DNA of 25,812 nt from MED-G20 sp038108155 (lineage in GTDB: Bacteria; Bacteroidota; Bacteroidia; Flavobacteriales_D; Parvicellaceae): positions 1 through 25,812 of the forward strand of contig JAYNHP010000026.1 in NCBI GenBank assembly GCA_038108155.1, given 5' to 3'. Below the pieces are notes generated by a model. It searched no databases. It saw only the letters and a list, made by a program, of their open reading frames with translations, and was not told the origin of the DNA. This document shows, in pieces, positions 1 through 6,565 of the stretch (positions are counted from its first letter, which is position 1; the number at the start of each line of letters is the position of its first letter). The translations under genes were made by a program, and so were the position numbers.

Positions 1-964
1 CATCCAGTTCGTTAATTATTTTTGAGATTATTTTTTTTTCTGAAACTAGCGAATAATATTTTTTGGCTTCCTCCCCTTTACATAAGAATCCCAATATATG
101 AGCTTTAGCACCCTTTTTGAAGGCCATGTCATAAAATACTTTTTCTCCATTTTTCACTTTGATTCCGATTGCATCAGGATAAAATTTCTCCTTGAATTTC
201 ATAATTACTTTAAATCCCGGTTCAAAAGAAATTGATTCAATTGCTTCCTTTTTTTTTGGCCCTAATTCTGGATTGAAAGCAATCATATTAGACTTTAGAA
301 CTCCAATTGAAACTGTTACTAGAACTTTTTCAGCTTGGTACTTTTCTCCGTTAGATGTTGTAACAATGACTTCTTTTTTTGAATAATCAATAGAATTTAC
401 AGGAGAATTGAATTTTATTTTATCCTTTACATTTTTTGCAATATTATCATTTACGAAATCATACCAGGTCGTATTTTTAAATTTTGACTCTGGCATAAAA
501 TTATATCTAAAGTTATTTTCCCAAGTTGAAACGATCTTATATTCTTTGCCATCCCAGCGAGTAGTGTTTTCTAATCGATAGGGGATGATCTCTTCATCTA
601 TTTGTGTTCCATTTTTTCCTTTTAACACATTCAAGGTAATTGGCGCACTATGTATCCATTCAGCCCCAACGTCTATTGGAAAGTCTGCTAAAGTAGTATC
701 TTTTTTCAAACGCCCACCATATCGATTTGTAGCTTCAAGTATGGTATAGTTGATATTATTTTGCTCTAAAATTTTCGCAGCAGCTAATCCTGCAGCACCA
801 GCACCAACAATAATGACATTTCCATCGAAATCATATTTTTTTTGAAGGGCAGTTTCTTCAGGTAGTTTTTTTTCAGCTCTAGCAGCCCATTGCAAACAGC
901 TTGTAAAACAGAATACGGTAATTACTAGTAAGTAAAACTTATTTAGAATTTTAATTTTATTCAT
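1..964 (-). CDS. Flavin-dependent amine oxidase, predicted lipoprotein (3' end outside window)
   Basis: Open reading frame starting at the ATG at 964 and running off the left edge; 321 residues are visible and the C-terminus is missing. After a hydrophobic leader, residues 20-23 read FTSC, a plausible lipobox with Cys23. An FAD-binding Rossmann motif follows: GAGAAGL at 54-60, Glu77, then RYGGRL at 81-86 and GAEWIH at 100-105. These are the hallmarks of the monoamine/polyamine oxidase superfamily, which oxidises amines with FAD and oxygen. GVLK at 221-224 also fits the family. The C-terminal FAD motif and the substrate pocket are not visible, so the substrate cannot be named. A lipoprotein leader on an FAD enzyme suggests it acts in the periplasm or at the outer membrane; that is inference. 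A -7 box and a Crp-type palindrome lie directly upstream. The family call is firm, the location less so. Confidence 0.88.
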   Translation of the reverse strand, partial: MNKIKILNKFYLLVITVFCFTSCLQWAARAEKKLPEETALQKKYDFDGNVIIVGAGAAGLAAAKILEQNNINYTILEATNRYGGRLKKDTTLADFPIDVGAEWIHSAPITLNVLKGKNGTQIDEEIIPYRLENTTRWDGKEYKIVSTWENNFRYNFMPESKFKNTTWYDFVNDNIAKNVKDKIKFNSPVNSIDYSKKEVIVTTSNGEKYQAEKVLVTVSIGVLKSNMIAFNPELGPKKKEAIESISFEPGFKVIMKFKEKFYPDAIGIKVKNGEKVFYDMAFKKGAKAHILGFLCKGEEAKKYYSLVSEKKIISKIINELD

Positions 965-990
965 AATTCTTGTTTTGGAAAATTCATTTT

Positions 991-998
991 CAAATTTA
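991..998 (-). promoter_or_regulatory. Bacteroidota -7 promoter box for the amine oxidase
   Basis: On the minus strand this reads TAAATTTG, an exact match to the Bacteroidota -7 consensus TAnnTTTG, ending 26 bp before the ATG at 964. No TTG stands at the usual 17-23 bp spacing upstream, which would fit an activator-dependent promoter. The start site is inferred, not seen. Confidence 0.5.
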
Positions 999-1019
999 AT
1001 ATTTGAGAAGGAATAATTA

Positions 1020-1037
1020 TTGTGACAAATGTCACAA
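1020..1037. promoter_or_regulatory. Crp/Fnr-type operator palindrome
   Basis: The sequence TTGTGACAAATGTCACAA is a perfect inverted repeat: 8-bp arms around an AA centre. It contains TGTGA-N6-TCACA, the E. coli Crp consensus. It lies between the stop of the Crp/Fnr-like gene and the amine oxidase. Its centre is 34 bp upstream of the centre of that gene's -7 box, so roughly at -41 if the box is centred at -7. That is the classical class II activator position. Which protein binds it is inference. Confidence 0.6.
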
Positions 1038-1039
1038 AG

Positions 1040-1609
1040 CTATTTCTTAGCTCTTATTCTGCTAAGTGTTTCTCTACTAATCCCAAGAAATGAGGCAACA
1101 TCTGTTAGTGACACCCTTTGTAATATTTCTGAATTATATTTTATCAAAGCTGCTAACCTATCTTGGCTATTGACAAACTGCAATAGTCGGAGTCTTGACT
1201 CAAGAAATAAGGAATGTTCAGCCCAAAGACTATTTAGAAGTTGACACATTTTCAAATTAGTTTGAGCAAGCTCATTCATTTTTTGAGTATTAAATCTAAT
1301 GAATACAGAGTCTTCTAATAATTGAACAGACTCATTAGAAGGTAGCCCTTGGAGAGTTGATGTTGTTCCTATAAATTCGTTTTCAAAGGCAAACCAGGTA
1401 CAAACTTCTTTAGATTCTTTTGCATAATAAGACTTAACACCCCCTTCTACAATTAAATAAAAATAATGGTGTCTTTTTCCCTCAAGAATCAACTTTTATC
1501 CTTTGTTAGATTTTAAATATGATGAGTGTTTAATAACAATATTTAGAGATTCTTCCTCTAATTTCAGGAAGTAGGTTTTAATGGTTTCTTTAAGTTCAGA
1601 ATTATTCAC
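1040..1609 (-). pseudogene. Crp/Fnr family transcriptional regulator interrupted by an in-frame TAA
   Basis: Reading from a GTG at 1609, one frame encodes a 189-codon Crp/Fnr-like protein, a normal length for Bacteroidota members, but codon 38 is TAA (plus-strand 1496-1498). The stop falls in the first strand of the cyclic-nucleotide-binding beta-roll, between SNKG and KLILEGK. That is where relatives usually have KGE, so a single GAA-to-TAA change would explain it. The downstream part is intact: beta-roll, long dimerisation helix, and a C-terminal helix-turn-helix ending SRETLSRIRAKK. A restart at the TTG at 1492 (codon 40) would give 150 residues lacking the N-terminal strands. No in-frame ATG exists upstream before a TAG at 1619-1621. 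The recognition helix keeps the Arg-Glu-x3-Arg that contacts TGTGA in E. coli Crp. It could be a true pseudogene, a truncated active form or a sequencing error. Confidence 0.8.
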
Positions 1610-1694
1610 TATAATTAACTATGAGAATGAATTCATAAAATGTTATTCAATTAATTATTTAATATTTTTAATGAATAACTATTTTTAGATAAAA
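1610..1694. other. AT-rich intergenic stretch with a weak hairpin
   Basis: Very AT-rich. GTTATTCA at 1642-1649 and TGAATAAC at 1672-1679 are inverted copies separated by 22 AT-rich bases. It follows the stop of the minus-strand gene at 1695 and could act as a weak terminator, but the T-run after the hairpin in that direction is poor. Confidence 0.3.
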
Positions 1695-2495
1695 TTAAAA
1701 TTCTCTAACAGAACGAACGAAGAAAAAGTCACTTATTGTGTAAGCTGTGCTATTAAATTGAAGTCCTGACATGAAATTTTGTCTCCATGCAGTTGTACTA
1801 CCACTCCTAATTGATGACCAATAAGTTTTTGTTCCAAAAGATCCAATTGCTGTTCTTGCAGAATACATTTCATTTAACTCATGCTTGGTTGGCATTCTCC
1901 AATCTCTAAATTTCTGGCCGTCAACCGAATGATTTGATGGATCAGAAATTACGTCTTGGGCAAAATACCAAGTGGCTAGACCTTGATCTTGGGTTTCGGA
2001 AACCAGTCCGTGTTTACCATCTGCTGAGACCCAGAAAACGTAACCTCCAAGTTCCGGCCAAGAACCAATAGTATATGTGGGAGTAATAACACTATCGGCA
2101 ACTTTTGAATGTAAGGCAAATGGAACACTCATTAATTGACTCGTTCCAGTTATTGAATAAGAATTTCCTCCATTTGGGTCCGTTTCTGTCTTGATGAAAA
2201 AAGGCCCGTTAGTCCAATTTATGGAACTAAAACTTCCAGAAATTACAGTTCCAGCACCAATTTCTAAATTGACAAGACCATTGTTATTTGACATAGGTGT
2301 ATGGGTTTCAGAATATATCGCATTTCCAGTGACTGATCCTTGAACAATACTTATTTGCATCCCTATATTCTGATTAGTTAATAAAGTATTTGAAGCATCC
2401 CTAATAACTGCCTGAAAAGTCATTTTTTCTGGTGTTTGTCCTAAGCAAAATATATTTACCAATAAAGCTGGAAGTAGTATGTAAATTTTTTTCAT
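1695..2495 (-). CDS. Secreted DUF1566-like protein (Lcl/FISUMP-type C-terminal domain)
   Basis: A 266-residue protein with a Sec signal peptide at about residues 1-20 (MKKIYILLPALLVNIFCLGQ). The N-terminal part (about 25-135) begins with FQAVIRDASNTLLTNQNIGM, a pattern common in exported Bacteroidota proteins with a structural or fibre-like N-terminus. The C-terminal part (about 145-266) has GGYVFWVSADGKHG, FRDWRMPTKHELNEMY, YWSS and VRSVREF, the recurring blocks of DUF1566/Lcl domains. The function of these domains is not established; an extracellular binding or structural role is inferred. It starts 6 bp after the T9SS-tailed gene, so the two are probably co-transcribed. No catalytic residues are recognisable. 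Confidence 0.75.
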   Translation of the reverse strand: MKKIYILLPALLVNIFCLGQTPEKMTFQAVIRDASNTLLTNQNIGMQISIVQGSVTGNAIYSETHTPMSNNNGLVNLEIGAGTVISGSFSSINWTNGPFFIKTETDPNGGNSYSITGTSQLMSVPFALHSKVADSVITPTYTIGSWPELGGYVFWVSADGKHGLVSETQDQGLATWYFAQDVISDPSNHSVDGQKFRDWRMPTKHELNEMYSARTAIGSFGTKTYWSSIRSGSTTAWRQNFMSGLQFNSTAYTISDFFFVRSVREF

Positions 2496-2501
2496 GAGTT
2501 G

Positions 2502-2981
2502 TTATTTTTTAATTATTGTAAAAGATTTTATAACTGTATTGTTTTCACTAACACTTAACAAATAAGTGTTGGGGGGAAATTCATTTAAATTAATATGTGT
2601 TTTGTAGTTTTCACATTGATTAATTAAAAGTAATTTTCCTTCCATATTAAATAATTGATAATTAAAAAATTTGCCTTGCATATTTTCGATACTTAAAATT
2701 AATTGATCAATAGTAGGATTGGGATAGGCAGTTAACTTTAAATTAATATCTAAAATATCAACCCCAAGTGTTGAAAATATTTCATAAGGCTGCTGTACAC
2801 CATGAGTCAATGAACCACTATTTCCAGTACTAAAACCTACAGAAACTTGGCCAACAGAATAGGATATTAGTCCAGAATTTCCATTTGAATTAAAACCAGA
2901 AGATGAAAATGTCTCTTGTGCAGTTAAAACTGTGTTGAGCAATAAGAAAAAGAGTGGGGTAAGTTGTTTTAGCTTAAACAT
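2502..2981 (-). CDS. Small exported protein with T9SS type A C-terminal sorting domain
   Basis: 159 residues. A signal peptide ending near AQ (residues 21-22) is followed by a Ser/Gly/Asn-rich stretch including ISYSVGQVSVG and GSLTHGVQQPYEI. From about residue 84 there is a complete type A sorting domain: YPNPTIDQLIL, YQLFNMEGKLL, INLNEFPPNTYLLSV, and a Lys-Lys end. Such domains send proteins through the type IX secretion system to the surface, where they are usually anchored or released. The protein is little more than a leader, a short N-terminal module and the sorting tail, so its own job is unknown. It is first in a probable operon with the DUF1566-like gene, and an 18-bp palindrome sits just upstream. 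Confidence 0.85.
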   Translation of the reverse strand: MFKLKQLTPLFFLLLNTVLTAQETFSSSGFNSNGNSGLISYSVGQVSVGFSTGNSGSLTHGVQQPYEIFSTLGVDILDINLKLTAYPNPTIDQLILSIENMQGKFFNYQLFNMEGKLLLINQCENYKTHINLNEFPPNTYLLSVSENNTVIKSFTIIKK

Positions 2982-3002
2982 TATTTATGTTTTGCTGAAA
3001 GT

Positions 3003-3020
3003 AGTAAAATTTATTTTACT
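3003..3020. promoter_or_regulatory. Perfect 18-bp palindrome upstream of the T9SS-tailed gene
   Basis: AGTAAAATTTATTTTACT: 8-bp arms around TT, 22 bp upstream of the start at 2981. AGTAAAAT occurs again at 3033-3040. The symmetry and position suggest a dimeric regulator site; the protein is unknown. Chance palindromes are more likely in such AT-rich DNA. Confidence 0.35.
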
Positions 3021-3105
3021 TAGTAGGATAATAGTAAAATCATTTCCAAAATTTTAATAGATGGCGAATGTAATGTAACTTTTATCACACAATCTCATAG
3101 AGTTT

Positions 3106-3624
3106 TTATCTTACAATTTTGTATAAAAATAGTTCGTCACTTTCGTTTGGCAATTCTATCGTTCCTTTAAGTTTAAAACCTAATTTTAATAATAAACCTT
3201 GAGAGGAAACATTTTCTTTATTGGTAATTGCTTTAATTTCCGGAATTTCTAATTCGTCAAATGCAGCTTTAATTATTCTTGACGAGGACTCAAAAGCATA
3301 TCCTGAGCCTTCAAATTCTGGTAAAACACCAAATCCAATATCAATCCCATCCAGTCCTTCCCTATCATAAAGTCCACAAATACCAATTTTAGCACCACTT
3401 TTTTTATTTATTAACGAATAATTGGAATACCCATGGGAATATAACTGAGGGAGCATTTTATCCTGAATATATTTCTCTGCATCCTCCACAGAATAAAGCT
3501 GTCTATCTCCTACATATTTAATGAATTTTGGAGAGTTCATTAATTGATAAATCAAATCTGAGTCTTGCTCTAAAGTTGGTCTGATTATCAATCTATCAGA
3601 TTGGAATGACATATAATTATTCAT
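3106..3624 (-). CDS. GNAT family N-acetyltransferase (RimJ/RimL-like)
   Basis: 172 residues, the usual length for a single-domain GNAT enzyme, which transfers an acetyl group from acetyl-CoA to an amine. SDRLIIRP (residues 9-16) is the typical first strand of RimJ/RimL-type members. IGFGVLPEFEGSGYAFES at about 96-113 corresponds to the acetyl-CoA-binding region, and NVSSQGLLLKLGFKLKGT at 138-155 is the conserved C-terminal block. The start could also be Met5; both fit. It lies 39 bp behind the AtoE-type gene on the same strand and may be the last gene of that run. Its substrate (protein N-terminus or small molecule) cannot be told from sequence. Confidence 0.85.
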   Translation of the reverse strand: MNNYMSFQSDRLIIRPTLEQDSDLIYQLMNSPKFIKYVGDRQLYSVEDAEKYIQDKMLPQLYSHGYSNYSLINKKSGAKIGICGLYDREGLDGIDIGFGVLPEFEGSGYAFESSSRIIKAAFDELEIPEIKAITNKENVSSQGLLLKLGFKLKGTIELPNESDELFLYKIVR

Positions 3625-3663
3625 TTGATCTTGATATTCTAATTTTAAATTATAGTTTTTAGG

Positions 3664-5052
3664 CTAGAAAATCAGCAACCCTAAAGTAAAAATGATAAAT
3701 CCAACCACCATCAAAATAAGTGTGTAAGGAAGAATATCTTTTGCTCTTAGACCCGTAATTCCCAATAACGGGAGCGCCCAAAAAGGTTGCATCATGTTAG
3801 TTAATTGATCTCCGTAAGCCATGGCCATAATACTTTTATTTAATGGGATTCCCATCTCAACTGCTGATTGAATAATTAAAGGTCCCTGGATATACCACTG
3901 ACCGCCTCCACTAGGCACAAAAAAGTTCACCATTCCAGCACTAATAAAAGTAAATATTGGATAGGTGTAGTTAGTAGAAATGGTTTTAAAATAAGCTGCT
4001 AAATCACTTATTATTCCTGTTTCACTAATTATACCCATAATACCAAAATACAGGGGAAATTGAATAAGTATACCTGCGGTCCCACCAATAGCTTTTTCAA
4101 TTGCTTTTAAAAAAGTAAAAATCTTACCATGAAAAACCAGTGCTAAACCTAACAAGGTTAAATTTAAATAATTAGGATTGATAAATTGAAAAGAGCTTTT
4201 ATATGGATGACTAATTGCCAAATAAATACAAAACAAAAGGATAAAAAAACCAACGAACAAGCCTATAAATTTGGAGTGGTCAAGTTTTTCAAGACCAATT
4301 AAATTATTTTTCTGAATATCTTTCTCTGTTGTCGTTTTTACATTTGGAACAACTACTTTAGTTTTTTTTCCTAAAACATACATGGTAATTGGCAAAGCAA
4401 CTAACAAAGAACATGTTACAACAATATTCATATTAGAAAATACAGTATTAGAAAAATCTATTAACTCCGGAACATTACTTTTTACACTTTCAGGAGCTAA
4501 ATCTGTTAGGTGTCCTCTTTCAGATATTTTCACCAAGGAAGAACCTGAAATTCCACCATGCCATATCATTAATCCGGAATAACCACAAGCCCCAATCAAC
4601 CCATGATTAAGTCCAATAGACGATTTAGCAGCATAATCAATTATCTTTTTGCAAAAAATAGCTCCAAAAACCAGCCCTAAACCCCAATTAAACCAGCTTA
4701 CAATCAAAGTGAAAAATGTGATAATTAATGCACTTCTAGCATTGTTACTACAAAATAGAAGTAGTTGGTTAATTGCAGAATCAACAGGCTTACTTAAGGC
4801 CAACACATGCCCCAACAATAGCATCAACATCATTTGAATAGCAAATGCTAGTCCCTTTACATTCCAAAGACCATTATTCCAAGAAATGAGAATATTTACA
4901 AATTTATTTAACCAATTTTGATTTTCTGATAAACTGTGGTCTGGCCAAATTAAAGCCAAAAAAATGGTAAAAAGAGTTAATAATAAAGCTATGGAAAATG
5001 GAGATGGTAATAAAAACCTTATCCCTTTAATATATTTTTCAATGAGGGACAT
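3664..5052 (-). CDS. atoE: AtoE-type short-chain fatty acid transporter
   Basis: 462 residues, strongly hydrophobic throughout, with about a dozen membrane segments. It begins SLIEKYIKGIRFLLPSPFSIAL and contains GLIGACGYSGLMIWHGG, FISAGMVNFFVPSGGGQW and a late QLTNMMQPFWALPLLGI block, all typical of the short-chain fatty acid (AtoE) transporter family. E. coli AtoE is thought to move short-chain fatty acids such as butyrate across the inner membrane. The substrate here is inferred from family only; there are no ato degradation genes nearby. It starts 13 bp after the DUF3127 gene, suggesting shared transcription. The family call is good, the gene symbol tentative. Confidence 0.85.
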   Translation of the reverse strand: MSLIEKYIKGIRFLLPSPFSIALLLTLFTIFLALIWPDHSLSENQNWLNKFVNILISWNNGLWNVKGLAFAIQMMLMLLLGHVLALSKPVDSAINQLLLFCSNNARSALIITFFTLIVSWFNWGLGLVFGAIFCKKIIDYAAKSSIGLNHGLIGACGYSGLMIWHGGISGSSLVKISERGHLTDLAPESVKSNVPELIDFSNTVFSNMNIVVTCSLLVALPITMYVLGKKTKVVVPNVKTTTEKDIQKNNLIGLEKLDHSKFIGLFVGFFILLFCIYLAISHPYKSSFQFINPNYLNLTLLGLALVFHGKIFTFLKAIEKAIGGTAGILIQFPLYFGIMGIISETGIISDLAAYFKTISTNYTYPIFTFISAGMVNFFVPSGGGQWYIQGPLIIQSAVEMGIPLNKSIMAMAYGDQLTNMMQPFWALPLLGITGLRAKDILPYTLILMVVGFIIFTLGLLIF

Positions 5053-5065
5053 TTAATAGATTTAA

Positions 5066-5413
5066 TTAAAATGGTAAATCATCGTCATCGTCACCAACTG
5101 GTTCAAAATCGGGTTCGGATGGCGCTTGTTCATTGGCCGCGGATTCGCCAGGACTTTTATTTAGTCTCCAAGCCTGTAGATTTACATAATACTTACCATT
5201 GTATTCATTTCCTCTAACATTAAAAGAGACTTCCACCTCATCTCCCTCTTCTAAGCCATCTAAAAGGCTTGTTTTATCTTTAATACATTCTAATTTAACA
5301 TCTTGAGGATATTGTTCATTAGTAGTAATTACAAATTCTCTTTTTGTAAAGCCTGAATCCCAAGATTGTAAATCTAAAATTAACTTTACTTTACCATTTA
5401 ATTTAAGTTCCAT
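5066..5413 (-). CDS. DUF3127 protein with SSB-like acidic C-terminal tail
   Basis: 115 residues. Residues 1-85 are rich in beta-strands and read like an OB-fold: VKLILDLQSWDSGFTKREFVI, then DEVEVSFNVRGNEYNGKYYVNLQAW. This matches DUF3127, a family widespread in Bacteroidota. A low-complexity linker (about 87-107) leads to the final residues DDDDDLPF. E. coli SSB ends in DDDIPF, the peptide that docks RecO, PriA, exonuclease I and others. A single-stranded-DNA-binding or replication/repair accessory role is therefore plausible but is inference; it is not a canonical SSB. It sits 8 bp after the flavin reductase gene and 13 bp before the AtoE gene, neighbours that give no hint of DNA work. Confidence 0.85.
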   Translation of the reverse strand: MELKLNGKVKLILDLQSWDSGFTKREFVITTNEQYPQDVKLECIKDKTSLLDGLEEGDEVEVSFNVRGNEYNGKYYVNLQAWRLNKSPGESAANEQAPSEPDFEPVGDDDDDLPF

Positions 5414-5421
5414 TGTTCTAT

Positions 5422-6315
5422 TTAATTATTAAACGAAAGTAGCGTTTTCCATGCTGCTTTCAATTCATTTTTACCTAAAAAATATTTTGCTTTCTTGTGC
5501 AATTCAATTTCCAATGCTTTAGCATTGTCTTCAAATTCTAAAAAAAGTTCACTCAGCTCCATCAATCTAAATTCATTAACATCGGTTTCATCTGGCAAAG
5601 CTTCAATTCCTCCAAGTTTACCCAAATCATTTCCTGAGAGAATAGTACTATTTAATACTTCATTGGGCATCTTATCAAATCCAATACCCTTAGTGCTAAT
5701 GGGTTTTTTAATTTCAAACATAGAATTACTATCTGTTCTACAATACCAATCACCTCCCATTCTCGCTACAAGATCAATTTTTTCTTGATCTATCATTTTT
5801 TCATTATTTAATAATTCTTTTGAAATATGCATCTTTAAAATTTTGCATATTACTAAATTTCCTGCGCCCCCACTCTGACCCAATTCTTTTATTTCGATTA
5901 CTTCACATTCCATCTGAACTGGAGCTTCTTTGACCCTAAAAGGTTTTATTAATTCTGACTTTAATGGGGTCAAGCCACTTTTAACAAATTCATCTGTTTC
6001 TGGTGGATAAGGGGAACTTGCTAGAGACATTTGTTCCACCATTTTATAATTAACTAGGTTAATAACAACTTGTTTTACCTTCTTTACATTGTTAAAGGTA
6101 TCTTTATGTTGGCCTGTTCTTCCGCTACGAGATGGTGAAAAAACAGCAATTGGTGGGTTAGAACTGAATACATTGAAAAAAGAAAAAGGAGCTAGGTTTG
6201 GTCTACCTTTTTCGTCTATTGTACTTGCAAAACAAATTGGTCTTGGACCTACTGCGCCTAATAAATAATGATGAGCTTTTGGAACTCCAACTTCTGTAAG
6301 ATCGATTGATAACAT
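5422..6315 (-). CDS. Flavin reductase-like (split barrel) protein
   Basis: 297 residues. The N-terminal two-thirds match the flavin reductase-like FMN-binding split-barrel family: GAVGPRPICFASTIDEKGRPN (roughly 21-41), NLAPFSFFNVFSSNPP, and VINLVNY. Family members bind FMN and reduce flavins or act as oxygenase partners. The C-terminal extension after about 210 is helical and lacks a recognisable domain; similar long versions exist in Bacteroidota. It is the first gene of the minus-strand run continuing into the DUF3127, AtoE and GNAT genes. A weak -7-like box, TACCTTTA at 6344-6337 on the minus strand, lies 21 bp upstream. The precise reaction is unknown. Confidence 0.85.
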   Translation of the reverse strand: MLSIDLTEVGVPKAHHYLLGAVGPRPICFASTIDEKGRPNLAPFSFFNVFSSNPPIAVFSPSRSGRTGQHKDTFNNVKKVKQVVINLVNYKMVEQMSLASSPYPPETDEFVKSGLTPLKSELIKPFRVKEAPVQMECEVIEIKELGQSGGAGNLVICKILKMHISKELLNNEKMIDQEKIDLVARMGGDWYCRTDSNSMFEIKKPISTKGIGFDKMPNEVLNSTILSGNDLGKLGGIEALPDETDVNEFRLMELSELFLEFEDNAKALEIELHKKAKYFLGKNELKAAWKTLLSFNN

Positions 6316-6386
6316 ATTATTGTAAAAATATAACTATAAAGGTAGCAGAAAATTATTTTTGAGCTTTTCTATTTGATAAAATTGAA

Positions 6387-6394
6387 TAAATTTG
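6387..6394 (+). promoter_or_regulatory. -7 promoter box for the tRNA-Leu gene
   Basis: TAAATTTG, an exact TAnnTTTG match, 31 bp before the mature tRNA start. No TTG is found at ideal spacing upstream. The same promoter may also feed tig if the hairpin after the tRNA is leaky. Confidence 0.45.
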
Positions 6395-6425
6395 CAAACT
6401 GCTTTCTAAAAGCATTACAATAAAT

Positions 6426-6510
6426 GCGGGTGTGGTGGAATTGGTAGACACGCTAGACTTAGGATCTAGTGCCGCAAGGCGTGGGGGTTCGACTCCCTTC
6501 ACCCGTACCA
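6426..6510 (+). tRNA. tRNA-Leu (anticodon UAG)
   Basis: An 85-nt class II tRNA. The acceptor arm GCGGGTG (6426-6432) pairs with CACCCGT near the 3' end; the first pair is G-U rather than G-C. The anticodon stem is CTAGA/TCTAG with loop CTTAGGA, placing the anticodon TAG at 6460-6462. A long variable arm with GCC-GCAA-GGC identifies a leucine tRNA, and the T-loop is TTCGACT. The 3' CCA (6508-6510) is encoded in the DNA. Confidence 0.96.
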
Positions 6511-6518
6511 AATAACCT

Positions 6519-6549
6519 AATGGCATAGAGATAGCTTTATGCCATTTTT
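6519..6549 (+). terminator. Hairpin with T-run between tRNA-Leu and tig
   Basis: AATGGCATA (6519-6527) and TATGCCATT (6538-6546) form a perfect 9-bp stem with a 10-nt loop, and TTTTT runs from 6545 to 6549. This has the form of a Rho-independent terminator for the tRNA transcript, only 16 bp before the tig start codon, so tig may depend on read-through or its own promoter. The loop holds TAGCTTTA (6532-6539), close to a -7 box. Confidence 0.6.
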
Positions 6550-6565
6550 ACATTAAATAAAAAAC

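Noticed and set aside
1020..1037. The palindrome as a Rho-independent terminator of the regulator gene
   Set aside because: Only two bases separate the arms and no T-run follows in the minus direction; the TGTGA/TCACA halves and position fit an operator much better.
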